From: [Flavobacterium] thermophilum
GTDB lineage: Bacteria > Bacillota > Bacilli > Bacillales > Anoxybacillaceae
DNA length: 64,000 bases
Reading direction: 5' to 3'
Assembly: GCA_900450595.1 (NCBI GenBank)
Contig: UGGS01000001.1
Coordinates: 992,001 to 1,056,000 of the forward strand
The position numbers and the translations under genes are program-made. Shown piece by piece: positions 37,152 through 45,402 of this stretch. Positions within the stretch are counted from its first letter, which is position 1, and every line of letters starts with the position of its first letter. The notes beneath the pieces are model-generated. The model was given only the letters and a program-made list of their open reading frames with translations, had not been told where the DNA came from and made no database searches.

Positions 37152-38192
37152 TTATTTATGCATCCCAAGCGACTTCAGCAGGTCGCCGACTTGCTGCTCT
37201 TGCTCTTGCAAAAATTTCGTAAACTCTTCCGAATTGCGATACTCTGCTTCCCAACCTTGTTTTTGCAGCTCTTCTTTCCATTTTTCATGCTCAGACAGTT
37301 TTTTCAATGTCTCTTCCCAAAACGCTTTTGCTTCCGAAGACATTTCCTTCGGCCCGAACACGCCGCGCCAAATCGTAAACTCGGCATCAACGCCAAGCTC
37401 TTTCATCGTCGGCACGTCTTTCAGCACTCCGCCGAGGCGTTCAGGAGCGGAAACCGCCAGCACCCGCACTTTGCCGGCTTTCAAATATTCGCCAACCGAA
37501 GACGCATCCGTCGCAATCACATCCGCATTGCCGCCAAGCAGCGCCGCCATCGCTTCTCCGCCGCCATCGTACGAAACATACTTGACTGATTTTGGATCGA
37601 TGCCCGACTTATAGATCGGCAAAATCGCCACTAAGTGGTCCATCGACCCTGGCGCCGACCCTCCGGCAATGGTGACGGATTTCGGATTTTGTTTAATGGC
37701 GTTCAGCAAGTCGGTCAACGTTTGAAACTTTGAATCGGCTTTAACCACAATCGCGCCAAAGTCTTTTGTCAACTGGGCGAGCGGGGTTGTGTCTTTGTAG
37801 CCGAACGGGCTGTTCCCTTCTTTTTTCAGGTTGTTGATGATAATCGGCGGCGAGTTGACAAACAGTTTGTAATCGTTTTTGACATCCTGGGTGGCGTACT
37901 CAGCCATAAAGACCGCCCCGCCGCCGCCCGGTTTGTTTTCGACCGTCATGGTCTGTTTGACAAGCCCTGTCTCATCCAACACTTTCGTGACCGCGCGGGC
38001 CGTTAAATCCCAACCGCCGCCCGCCCCAGACGGAGCAACAATCGTAATCGGCTTCGTCGGATAGTTTGAGGCCGATGAGCCAGAGTTCGAACCGGACGAT
38101 TTCGACCCCGCCGATTCATTGCCCCCACAGGCCGCCAAAGCCAGTGTCATCATCCCTGCAGCGAGCAATCCCCACCATTTCGTTTTCTTCAT
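37152..38192 (-). CDS. tctC: tricarboxylate-binding lipoprotein TctC
   Basis: About 346 residues. Signal peptide with lipobox LALAACGG near 20. The Bug/TctC fold shows in YPTKPITIVAPSGAGGGWDL, VENKPGGGGAVFMAEYA, GGSAPGSMDHLVAILPIYK and GNADVIATDASSVGEYL. The Ser/Gly-rich stretch after the Cys is the usual linker. First gene of tctCBA. The start MKKTKWW follows AAGGGAG, and a cre box lies just upstream. Confidence 0.92.
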   Translation of the reverse strand: MKKTKWWGLLAAGMMTLALAACGGNESAGSKSSGSNSGSSASNYPTKPITIVAPSGAGGGWDLTARAVTKVLDETGLVKQTMTVENKPGGGGAVFMAEYATQDVKNDYKLFVNSPPIIINNLKKEGNSPFGYKDTTPLAQLTKDFGAIVVKADSKFQTLTDLLNAIKQNPKSVTIAGGSAPGSMDHLVAILPIYKSGIDPKSVKYVSYDGGGEAMAALLGGNADVIATDASSVGEYLKAGKVRVLAVSAPERLGGVLKDVPTMKELGVDAEFTIWRGVFGPKEMSSEAKAFWEETLKKLSEHEKWKEELQKQGWEAEYRNSEEFTKFLQEQEQQVGDLLKSLGMHK

Positions 38193-38215
38193 TTCTCCCT
38201 TGCCCCCTTGTTTTT

Positions 38216-38229
38216 TGATAACGTTTTCA
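38216..38229 (-). promoter_or_regulatory. cre box upstream of tctC
   Basis: TGAAAACGTTATCA on the minus strand matches the CcpA cre consensus (TGNAANCGNWNNCA) at every defined position. It lies 24-37 bp before the tctC start, suiting glucose repression of the tct operon. Confidence 0.75.
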
Positions 38230-38367
38230 ATCACAACCTTACCATGCCGCGGGATGAGCGTGAAGTTTTTGAAAATAAAATGAATTTTGTGCATTTTGTT
38301 CATGGACATATAGCCGACATGATCTCATATGGCCAAGACGCCTAGCGGAACGCCGGAGCCCCATAAC

Positions 38368-38400
38368 AAAAAAAGGCCGCCTGCCTTTCAAGGCCGACGG
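38368..38400 (-). terminator. terminator after the second Rpn gene
   Basis: Leftward reading: GCCG and CGGC enclose an inner GCCTT/AAGGC hairpin, followed by CTTTTTTT. It lies between the Rpn gene stop and tctC. Confidence 0.6.
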
Positions 38401-38565
38401 TGCATAAAACGTTGATACGGTGCATACTTTCTGACTTTCGTTCCTCATCTTTCATGTGGCAGGACGATCATTCGTTTTTTTACAATCGATCACTTACGAA
38501 TCAATGATTTCATCTGCCTCTTTTGTCGCCGCCAACCGTCCTCGTTAGATAGCCGCCTCTTGTGT

Positions 38566-39423
38566 TTAATTTCCCTGCTCTTCAAGCAATTCCCAAACAT
38601 CTTCCTCTGGAAGATCCACCAACCTAGCAATGTCTTCCGCCTTCATTCCTTTGCGCGCCATGTTGCGGATCAGCTGTTTCATTCCTTGTTTTATCCCCTG
38701 TTTCCTTCCCTTTTGCTCATAGGAAATGATCAGCTCCAACACTTGCTCTTTTTCTTTCGTTTCCATCGCCCTCACCTCTCTTTGTAGTTGTTGCTCTTCC
38801 TCCTCCGACAGCTTCACATATGTTTCAAAAAAGCCCAACAGCAGCCGCTGCCTCGCTTCATCCAGCTCCAATCGCACCAACATGCGCAAACACTCTTTTT
38901 TCAACTCGACTTTCTCACTTTCAGTATACCCCATTTTGCCAAGGAGGGCAGCTGCGATCGGATTGTCATGCCGGATGTAGTCTCTCCAATGTTTCTTGCG
39001 CAGCTCTACGGGGAAAAAGCGAAACTGCAGCACGTCGCCAAAGGGAAACTCGATTGAGAACACGGATGGTTCCTCGCGAAGGGCATCATGGCTGAAGACA
39101 GCGATCGGAACGATGCGCGTGCGGTATTTTTCAAACAGACGGCTGAAATAGATAAACATGCGCTCTGGAAACGATGGTTGCACGTAGCTTTGATTCTCCA
39201 CATGAACGATGATCAGCCCATCTTCTCCTTTCAGCTTCGTCTCGACCAATAGATCGACGCGGTATTTTTCACCTGCGGTGACATCGGTAAACAGTTCTTC
39301 GGACAGGAAGGACAAATGGCGGAAATCAATGTGTTCGTGCATGTCGGGGAAAAAGAGGAGAAGAAACTCTTCGAAGAACGTTTGAATCAGTTCTTTGAAC
39401 AACCGGTCGTGGTCAATAACCAT
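38566..39423 (-). CDS. Rpn-family PD-(D/E)XK nuclease, copy 2
   Basis: 285 residues, clearly paralogous to the protein at 29743 (shared DHDRLFKEL, FFEEFLLLFFPD, LSFLSEELFTDVTAGEK). Catalytic candidates: Asp in YRVDLLVETK and Glu in IVHVENQSY (ExQ). The C-terminus has the short repeat KGRKQGIKQGMKQ and ends with a helical LVDLPEEDVWELLEEQ. It lies 100 bp downstream, same strand, of CRISPR array 2, and here I see no terminator in between, so read-through from the array is possible. Both copies intact. Confidence 0.85.
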   Translation of the reverse strand: MVIDHDRLFKELIQTFFEEFLLLFFPDMHEHIDFRHLSFLSEELFTDVTAGEKYRVDLLVETKLKGEDGLIIVHVENQSYVQPSFPERMFIYFSRLFEKYRTRIVPIAVFSHDALREEPSVFSIEFPFGDVLQFRFFPVELRKKHWRDYIRHDNPIAAALLGKMGYTESEKVELKKECLRMLVRLELDEARQRLLLGFFETYVKLSEEEEQQLQREVRAMETKEKEQVLELIISYEQKGRKQGIKQGMKQLIRNMARKGMKAEDIARLVDLPEEDVWELLEEQGN

Positions 39424-39523
39424 TCCATCACCCCTCTTTGAACGTGTTCGATTCTATCCATTCGCAAACAGGGGGTGAAAATCCTGCATGGGGGACAGAA
39501 AAAGTTGTGCCGTACTACACAGT

Positions 39524-39816
39524 GTTTCAATCACTGATGGGGACGATAAAAGCCCGAAACAGTCCGATTGGAACGGTACGAGTGAGTAGTTTCAATCCCT
39601 CATAGGTACGATAAAAACTATGGGTCAAGTGGAATGCTTGAATTGTGATGAATGGTTTCAATCCCTCATAGGTACGATAAAAACATTAACCGGAAAAGGA
39701 GGGGGAAAGCAGGTGAAATGTTTCAATCCCTCATAGGTACGATAAAAACATTCGATGGCCTGCTTGAGCACGCTCAATAAATTGTTGTTTCAATCCCTCA
39801 TAGGTACGATAAAAAC
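39524..39816 (-). CRISPR. CRISPR array 2 (5 repeats, 4 spacers)
   Basis: The same 30-bp repeat as array 1, at 39589, 39655, 39720 and 39787, plus a degenerate terminal repeat at 39524-39553. Spacers are 35-37 bp and differ from those of array 1. Orientation as array 1 (transcribed leftwards). No cas genes nearby. Confidence 0.97.
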
Positions 39817-39983
39817 CCCAAAGAATGCGCATAAAATCAAGCTTTTCCCCTTTTGGCTGTTTTCAGAATATCACGTTTCAAAAATTCTGTCAATATCGTT
39901 CAGCAGTGTTGGCTGTAGGATTTTGACGCAAAAAACATTGTCGTCGATCCCCCGGGATTTTTGCACGATTGGAGGTCGACGAC
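39817..39983 (-). promoter_or_regulatory. leader of CRISPR array 2
   Basis: Nearly identical to leader 1. Promoter TTGACA (39888-39893), 17-bp spacer, ATTCTGA region with TATTCT (39865-39870). The outer hairpin GTCGTCGA (39940-39947) with TCGACGAC (39976-39983) is followed, leftwards, by TGTTTTTTG, a good terminator for the upstream mtlD. Confidence 0.85.
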
Positions 39984-39996
39984 ATTTGCAAGACGG

Positions 39997-41158
39997 TCAG
40001 TTTTTGTTTTTCTCCATTCTTCCGTACTCGTCCTTCACCGCCGCCACGAGCGGGTGCCCACTTTCAAGCCCCGCGTATTGCCGAAGCGCTCCTTCGATTC
40101 CGTGGTGTGCGATCGTTTGTTGCAGAGCGGCGGCTTCCACGTCGCGGTCGTCATCGAACCGCAGGAGGGCGGCGATTCCTTTAGCCAAGCCGTGCGGGAC
40201 GTTGCCGAATAAGGCGCAATATTGCACGGCTGGAGCGACGAGGCGGTCGTTCGGCCCAAGTTTGCGGATCGGCGAGCGGGCGACACGGATGATGTCGTCG
40301 GACAGCGCCGGGTTCATGAAGCGCCCGATCGTCGTCTCGATATACGCGCGGTGCTCATCTGCCTTCCAACCGTGCTTTTTCACCAACACCGCTCCGGATT
40401 CGCTGAGCGCCTGTTCGACATCCGCCCCAATGGCGCTGTCTTTCATCGCGTCTTGCACGGTTTCGTATTGCTTGAGGTAGCCTAAGTAGGCGGCAAGGGC
40501 ATGGCCGGTGTTGACAGTAAATAACTTTCGTTCAATATACGGCCCTAAGTCAGCGACAAAATGAGCCCCTTGAATCGGCGGAACAGTGCCGATGACGTTG
40601 CGCGTTTCAATCGCCCATTCGAAAAACGGTTCGACCGTCACCGCCAGCGGATCATCGTTCGTTTGGTTTGGCACGATGCGGTCAACCGCGCAGTTGAGAA
40701 AGCCGACCGACTCGCCCGCCAGCTGTTGTTCGGCTTCGGAAAGATGGGCAAACACGTGCTGCTTCAACGTCTCCGTGCCGCCAATCATGTTTTCGCACGC
40801 GATGACATGAAGGGGAGTTTGCTGAACGCCCAGCCGCTGCTTGAGCCCATCGGCAACAAGGGGGGGCGATGGCCGGCAAAATGTGCGGGCCGACCGCGGT
40901 CGTGACCAAATCAGCGGCGGCGATCGCCGCGATGACTTGCTCCCGCTCTGTTTGGCTGTTCAGCGCCGAAACGCCGCGCACCCATTGCTCCTCTTGCCGC
41001 TCGCCGGCAACAATGACCCGATACTCCCCCCGCTCCTTGAGCAGGCGGACGATTTGTTCGTTGACATCGACAAAAACGACCTTATATCCCGACGCAGCCA
41101 GCAGACTGCCGATAAAGCCGCGGCCGATGTTGCCAGCGCCAAAATGAACCGCCTGCAT
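39997..41158 (-). pseudogene. mtlD: mannitol-1-phosphate 5-dehydrogenase, frameshifted in a C7 tract
   Basis: The N-terminal Rossmann region ([20 protein letters not shown]) and the catalytic C-terminal part (GETLKQH-type region, [31 protein letters not shown]) both belong to MtlD, about 386 residues when joined. The frame is lost at a run of seven G (plus strand 40860-40866); six would restore [14 protein letters not shown]. This is either a recent mutation, a slippery contingency tract or an assembly error. With mtlR also broken, mannitol use by this operon is probably lost. Confidence 0.88.
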
Positions 41159-41601
41159 CAGCCGTTCACCTCATGGAGCAGCGCAAGAATGTCTTCTTCT
41201 GTTTTGGCGTTCGCCATCGCTTCGACATTGTCCGCTTCCGCACAGACGAGCGCGAGTTTTGACAGAATATCCAAATGCTCCCCGTCTTTGCCGGCAATGC
41301 CGATCACGATCGTGGCCATGTTGCCGCCGCCAAAATCGACGCCGCCCGGGACTTGCACGATCGAAATGCCGGACTGTTCCACGAGCGCTTTGGCTGCTTC
41401 CGTTCCGTGCGGAATGGCGACATTGTTGCCGATATACGTTGATGTCAGTTCTTCCCGCTCAAGCATCGCATCAACATATGCCGGGGCGACATATCCTTGC
41501 TTGACCAACACCTCGCCAGCAAGGCGGATCGCCTCTTCTTTTGTTTTGGGTTGGGCATTTAGCACAATGTTTTCTTTGTTTAAAATCGAATGGGTTACCA
41601 T
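41158..41601 (-). CDS. mtlF: mannitol PTS EIIA component
   Basis: 147 residues. The phosphorylated His lies in [16 protein letters not shown] (near residue 62); [21 protein letters not shown] and the C-terminal [11 protein letters not shown] fit EIIA-Mtl. The start MVTHS follows AAGGAG. It overlaps the mtlD start by one base. Intact, but its partner mtlA is not in the window. Confidence 0.9.
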   Translation of the reverse strand: MVTHSILNKENIVLNAQPKTKEEAIRLAGEVLVKQGYVAPAYVDAMLEREELTSTYIGNNVAIPHGTEAAKALVEQSGISIVQVPGGVDFGGGNMATIVIGIAGKDGEHLDILSKLALVCAEADNVEAMANAKTEEDILALLHEVNG

Positions 41602-41606
41602 CGTTT

Positions 41607-42272
41607 TCACTCCTTCATTGATGTCCAGTAATGATCAAAAAATTGCTCCAAATGGGCGCTGACAAGTGAATACACTTCTTCCTCGCCGCCATGCGCCAAA
41701 ACGGCAAGGCTTTGCTCATCCTTCACGAGCAAGGAGCTGACCTCGCTTAACACAGTGAGCATCTCCTTATCGGCATCTGATGGCCCAAGCAGCAACACAA
41801 CCGTGTTGATCTCCATCGGCTCCCCGTCCATGCCGGGCACCGTTTGCGGCGCATCAAGTCGGTACATCGTCAGAGATGGACGAAGGACAGCGAAGCTTCG
41901 AGCGTGGTAAAGCGCCAGCGTCGTGCCAGGGACGCCAAGCCCGCCAAGCGACTCGCGGCGCCGCAGCTCCTCGATGACGACATCGGCATCGACGATGACG
42001 CCACTTCGTTCAAGACGGCGGCACGCGTCCGCCAATAGTTCATGAACAGAGCGCCCCTTGACCACCTCCAGGGAAAAACCGTCCAACAGGTGGACGATCG
42101 TCTCGCTGATGCGCCGAACCGCCTTCATCGCCTCGAGCGCTGGCCTGTTTCTCTGTGCGGTTGACTCTTTCCTCATCCGCTTTTCAGCGGCCGATTTTCG
42201 CTCTAAAAATTCACGAATCGCCCGCGCTTCCTCTTCCGTCAGCATCGGGCTGACGGTGAAGTATGGGCCCAT
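41607..42272 (-). pseudogene. mtlR: mannitol operon activator MtlR, C-terminal third only
   Basis: About 220 residues: a linker (SPMLTEEEARAIREFLERK) and the EIIA-like regulatory domain (GLGVPGTTLALYHARSFAVL with its His, INTVVLLLGPSDADKEMLTV). Full MtlR is near 690 residues, so the HTH, both PRD domains and the EIIB-like domain are missing. The truncation point coincides with the start of an IS4-like relic, which probably caused it. Confidence 0.82.
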
Positions 42273-42282
42273 ACCCATCAAG

Positions 42283-42719
42283 TTAAGAATTTTGGTCTTT
42301 GTGCATCGTCAAAAACACGGTATCCTTTCTAACGAACACTCCACGTTAGAAAGGATTTTTTTCATGGAAAAACAAATGAATGCATGGATTCAAACCATTC
42401 GTCAACTCTTTTCTCCCGAAGAATGAACCCGTCTCGCACAGAAAACAGGCTTTATCCGGCGGCAGCGTTCGTTAACGGCGGAAGCCTTTCTGACTCTCTG
42501 TGCATGGGGATGTTTCAAGCTCGGATGTATTGGCATCAAAAGGAAGACATTGAAATCAGTGAACGGAAAGCGCTCGATCTTCTCCAATCGTATTGGCACC
42601 AGTTGCTTTTGCGTTCGCATATGGCGGAAATCAACCTTTTTCTCTCTCCTTTCCCTGTTACGAAAACATGCCAAGAAAGGTCGAAGGAAAGGGGGAAGAA
42701 ACGGCATCAGATATCGTAA
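42283..42719 (+). mobile_element. decayed IS4-family transposase relic
   Basis: The ATG at 42364 gives EKQMNAWIQTIRQLFSPEE, then TGA, then TRLAQKTGFIRRQRSLTAEA and FLTLCAWGCFKL in the same frame, the N-terminus of an IS4/IS231-type transposase with Trp changed to stop. Farther on, fragments appear in other frames (KEDIEISE, LRSHMAEI), so several indels have accumulated. The hairpin before the ATG (CTTTCTAAC ... GTTAGAAAG) is part of the left end. The right end is lost. Confidence 0.7.
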
Positions 42720-42757
42720 CGAAATTAGAGATATGGTAGAATTAGATATGGATATAA

Positions 42758-42794
42758 ATACCAACCCCCCCTCTTCTGGAGGGGGATTTGGTAT
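42758..42794. other. strong hairpin of unknown role
   Basis: ATACCAA and TTGGTAT enclose CCCCCTC/GAGGGGG around TTCT. There is no U-run on the plus strand and only a weak one on the minus strand. It may be the end of a small mobile element or a terminator for the toxin-antitoxin pair. Confidence 0.4.
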
Positions 42795-42934
42795 GCCCAA
42801 TAATGGATGTGATCCCCATCATTCACTGCGGGGATGAACACGAGTATCGTCTTAAAAATTTTATACCGCTAAACTTGACGGGTATGGGGTTGTTGACAGG
42901 GGTTAAAAAGGAAAAGCCGAGCGCGGCGGCGGGG

Positions 42935-43438
42935 TTACGGCGTTTCTTCTGCCAACGACAACGCCTCTCGATAGAGACGTTGGGAGAGATAAAATCCATT
43001 TTCAAGCAAAGTGTCTAACAGCGGCTTGACTTCCGCTATTTTCCTGTTTTTCTTTCCCAGAATCAAAACTCCGATTGTGCCGATAGGTCGTAAAAGGAAT
43101 TGTTTCGACAATGATCTGGCAGCATGCTCATCCATCACAACGACTTGAGCACCAAGTTCTTTCGCTCCAATAATAACTTCTAACTCCCCGGCATGGAATT
43201 TTCCATATAAACTTTCAACAAGGCTGCGATTTTTTACATGGTATAGTCGAAACACCCCCTCGCTGACCAATCGTTTGAGCTCCTCTTTTCCATAATGGCG
43301 TGGGGCATGGTGATGAACAATTTCTTGATAGACAGCTTCCGGAACATATACTTCATCAAATAGTTCAGACAAAAGAGTCAATTGACCAACGATCGACAGA
43401 CCTATAATCGGTGTAGAATTAACCGTAACCCTACTCAT
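42935..43438 (-). CDS. PIN-like toxin (DUF3368)
   Basis: 167 residues. The N-terminus VTVNSTPIIGLSIVGQLTLL has the Asn-Ser-x-P variant of the PIN motif typical of DUF3368; FHAGELEVIIGAKELGAQVVVMDEHAARSL supplies the conserved Glu and Asp. PIN toxins are RNases. It overlaps the upstream UPF0175 gene by 8 bp, the standard pairing. Complete. The target RNA is unknown. Confidence 0.85.
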   Translation of the reverse strand: MSRVTVNSTPIIGLSIVGQLTLLSELFDEVYVPEAVYQEIVHHHAPRHYGKEELKRLVSEGVFRLYHVKNRSLVESLYGKFHAGELEVIIGAKELGAQVVVMDEHAARSLSKQFLLRPIGTIGVLILGKKNRKIAEVKPLLDTLLENGFYLSQRLYREALSLAEETP

Positions 43439-43727
43439 TGTGATCCCTATTTTCTTTGCTCAATTTTTGCACCGTGTCCCAATCATCTTTAATGTGTTCC
43501 TCCGTATATTCCATCCAAGGAATCGCCTTCGAACGCAATACATCGATAAATTCCCCTAAGGATTTTCCTGCCAATTCAGCCGCTTTCGCCAGCGTCACCT
43601 GTTTTCCAACAAACAAACCAATCGCCAATGAAAGCTTTATTTTTGCCTCAACGGTGTTGCCTTCCAATTCATTAATGGCGGACAAAAACTCTTTCGGCAA
43701 GTTCACCTGAAAATAGTCCATGGCCAT
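43431..43727 (-). CDS. UPF0175-family antitoxin
   Basis: About 98 residues. NTVEAKIKLSLAIGLFVGKQ, VTLAKAAELAGKSLGEFIDV and LRSKAIPWMEYTEE match UPF0175, a ribbon-helix/HTH-like antitoxin paired with DUF3368 toxins. The start is uncertain: ATG 43727 (used), GTG 43736 or ATG 43721. The pair could help hold this otherwise decaying region in the genome. Confidence 0.83.
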   Translation of the reverse strand: MAMDYFQVNLPKEFLSAINELEGNTVEAKIKLSLAIGLFVGKQVTLAKAAELAGKSLGEFIDVLRSKAIPWMEYTEEHIKDDWDTVQKLSKENRDHNE

Positions 43728-43854
43728 CGAACTCACACCCTTTTTTATTTTATTCTATCACACTCTGCTCCTTTTGGATGCAGTCACGGAACGAATAGCA
43801 TTCCCTAAATTTTTACTACATACTCAATACGCCGGAAATGAAACCGACTCAATT

Positions 43855-44115
43855 GAACACTCCTCACCCGCGCTCACGTAGAGAAGTAGGGGATTCTCGG
43901 GAACACCCTAACATACGGTAAGCGGTCAGCTAAGCCATCCGTGTGCATCCCACCGTTAAGCTTCCTCAAAAAGATCGCAATCGAAGCCCTTCCTTTGTTC
44001 TTTTGGTGCAAGGGGAAGATCGTTGGTGGAAGACGCCGGTTCATCCCCCACTTACGCTCATGCTTGGAAGTTGAGGCCTTCTCGGTTCGAGGTGATAAAA
44101 AGGGGACTGACCCAA
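43855..44115 (-). mobile_element. right-end relic of another TnpB-type element
   Basis: Leftward reading gives AACGGTGGGATGCACACGGA, several paired segments, then GAATCCCCTACTTC and GGAGTGTTCAA, which parallels the right terminus at 10600-10635 (GAATCCC ... GGAGTGTCAA). A frame spelling KNKGRASIAIFLRKLNGGMH runs through it but is unsupported as a gene. Likely an IS200/IS605 right end with its guide-RNA region. Confidence 0.4.
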
Positions 44116-44171
44116 AAGGGTAATTTTCCTTAACAAAACACAACATATTGTCTATATACGGTAATAAGAAA

Positions 44172-44198
44172 GGGTGTCCCGATCCTTTTGGGACACCC
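44172..44198 (-). terminator. terminator after the aldo/keto reductase
   Basis: GGGTGTCCC (44172-44180) pairs with GGGACACCC (44190-44198); leftward reading then has TTTCTTATT. Confidence 0.8.
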
Positions 44199-44207
44199 TC
44201 ACCTCTT

Positions 44208-45155
44208 TTACGCCAAAACCCCCTCAATCTTCTCCAGCACCTCATCACTGAGCACAACATGGACCGCCTTGACGTTTTCTTCGACTTGTTCCGGGCGGCT
44301 GGCACCAATTAAGGCGCTGGCGACGTTCGGCTGGCGCAGCACCCAGGCGAGGGCGAGCTGGGACAACGTAATGCCAAGCTCAGCGGCGACTTTTTCGAGC
44401 TGTTCGACTTTCGCCAACACGTCATCATTCAGCAGCCGCTGAATAAAGGCGTTCGCCTTCGGGTCGGCGGCGCGGCTGTCAGCCGGCAACGCTTGACCTC
44501 GTTTGTATTTGCCGGTCAGCACCCCTTGCGCGAGCGGCGAGAAGACGATTTGACTGATGCCGTTTTGTTCGCACACCGGGATGACTTCCTTTTCAATATA
44601 GCGGTGGAACATGTTGTATTGCGGCTGATTGACGACGATCCGGTCGAGCAGGTAGCGGTCGGCCACGCCGAGCGCCTCTTGAATTTGCTGGGCCGTCCAT
44701 TCGCTCACGCCGACATACAGCACTTTTCCTTGGCGGACGAGGTCGTCGATCGTACGCAACGTCTCCTCGACCGGTGTTTCTTTGTCATAGCGGTGGCAAT
44801 AGTAGATATCGACATAATCCAGTTGCAGCCGCTTTAAGCTCGCATGGAGCTGTTCAAACACATGCTTGCGCGACAGGCCGCGGTCGTTCGGGCCGTCGCC
44901 CATCGGCCAAAACACTTTCGTCGCGATAACATACGATTCGCGCGGATATTTGCGCAGCGCTTCGCCGACGATTTTTTCCGCTTCCCCGCGCGCGTAGACG
45001 TTCGCCGTGTCAAACGAGTTGATGCCAAGTTCGTACGCCTTGTCAATGACGCGGATCGCGGTTTCTTTTTCTACCGAATTTCCATATGTAAGCCAGCTGC
45101 CTAAACTAATCTCACTGACTTTCAGCCCCGTGCGGCCGAGTTTTCGATACTTCAT
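44208..45155 (-). CDS. aldo/keto reductase
   Basis: 315 residues, NADPH-dependent (beta/alpha)8 barrel related to the potassium-channel beta subunit/YhdN group. Catalytic Asp-Tyr-Lys-His: FDTANVYARGEAE (Asp, Tyr), ATKVFWPMG (Lys) and YYCHRYDKETPVEE (His). IVFSPLAQGVLTGKY and the C-terminal IGASRPEQVEENVKA are the cofactor site. Monocistronic. Substrate not predictable. Confidence 0.92.
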   Translation of the reverse strand: MKYRKLGRTGLKVSEISLGSWLTYGNSVEKETAIRVIDKAYELGINSFDTANVYARGEAEKIVGEALRKYPRESYVIATKVFWPMGDGPNDRGLSRKHVFEQLHASLKRLQLDYVDIYYCHRYDKETPVEETLRTIDDLVRQGKVLYVGVSEWTAQQIQEALGVADRYLLDRIVVNQPQYNMFHRYIEKEVIPVCEQNGISQIVFSPLAQGVLTGKYKRGQALPADSRAADPKANAFIQRLLNDDVLAKVEQLEKVAAELGITLSQLALAWVLRQPNVASALIGASRPEQVEENVKAVHVVLSDEVLEKIEGVLA

Positions 45156-45314
45156 TTGCGGTTTCCTCTCCTTTCAGCATCCATCAATGCCAAATTCTTC
45201 ATGTCCCATTATAATTCTCGACTGCTGATTTGCAAAGAGATTTGCCTTACTATTCAAAAAATGACTTCCCCTTCTTTGCGTCCATCATCGTCTTTTTCAA
45301 TCGATTCACAAAAT

Positions 45315-45340
45315 TTTTGTAGATTTCCGTAGATTTTCGT
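45315..45340 (+). promoter_or_regulatory. three GlnL-like direct half-sites upstream of glnQ
   Basis: TTTTGT (45315), TTCCGT (45325) and TTTCGT (45335), each followed by AGAT and spaced exactly 10 bp. B. subtilis GlnL binds TTTTGTN4TTTTGT repeats. No good -10 follows, which fits an activated promoter. The glnKL genes lie just downstream of the transporter. Confidence 0.6.
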
Positions 45341-45402
45341 AGATGCGCATTTACAATCAATTCGAAAAACATTCACAAATTTGTCACAAAGGAGGGGGGC
45401 TA

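Noticed and set aside
43874-44308. 144-codon minus-strand frame containing KNKGRASIAIFLRKL
   Set aside because: No start signal and it overlaps a terminator and the reductase gene; better explained as the right-end region of a TnpB-type element.
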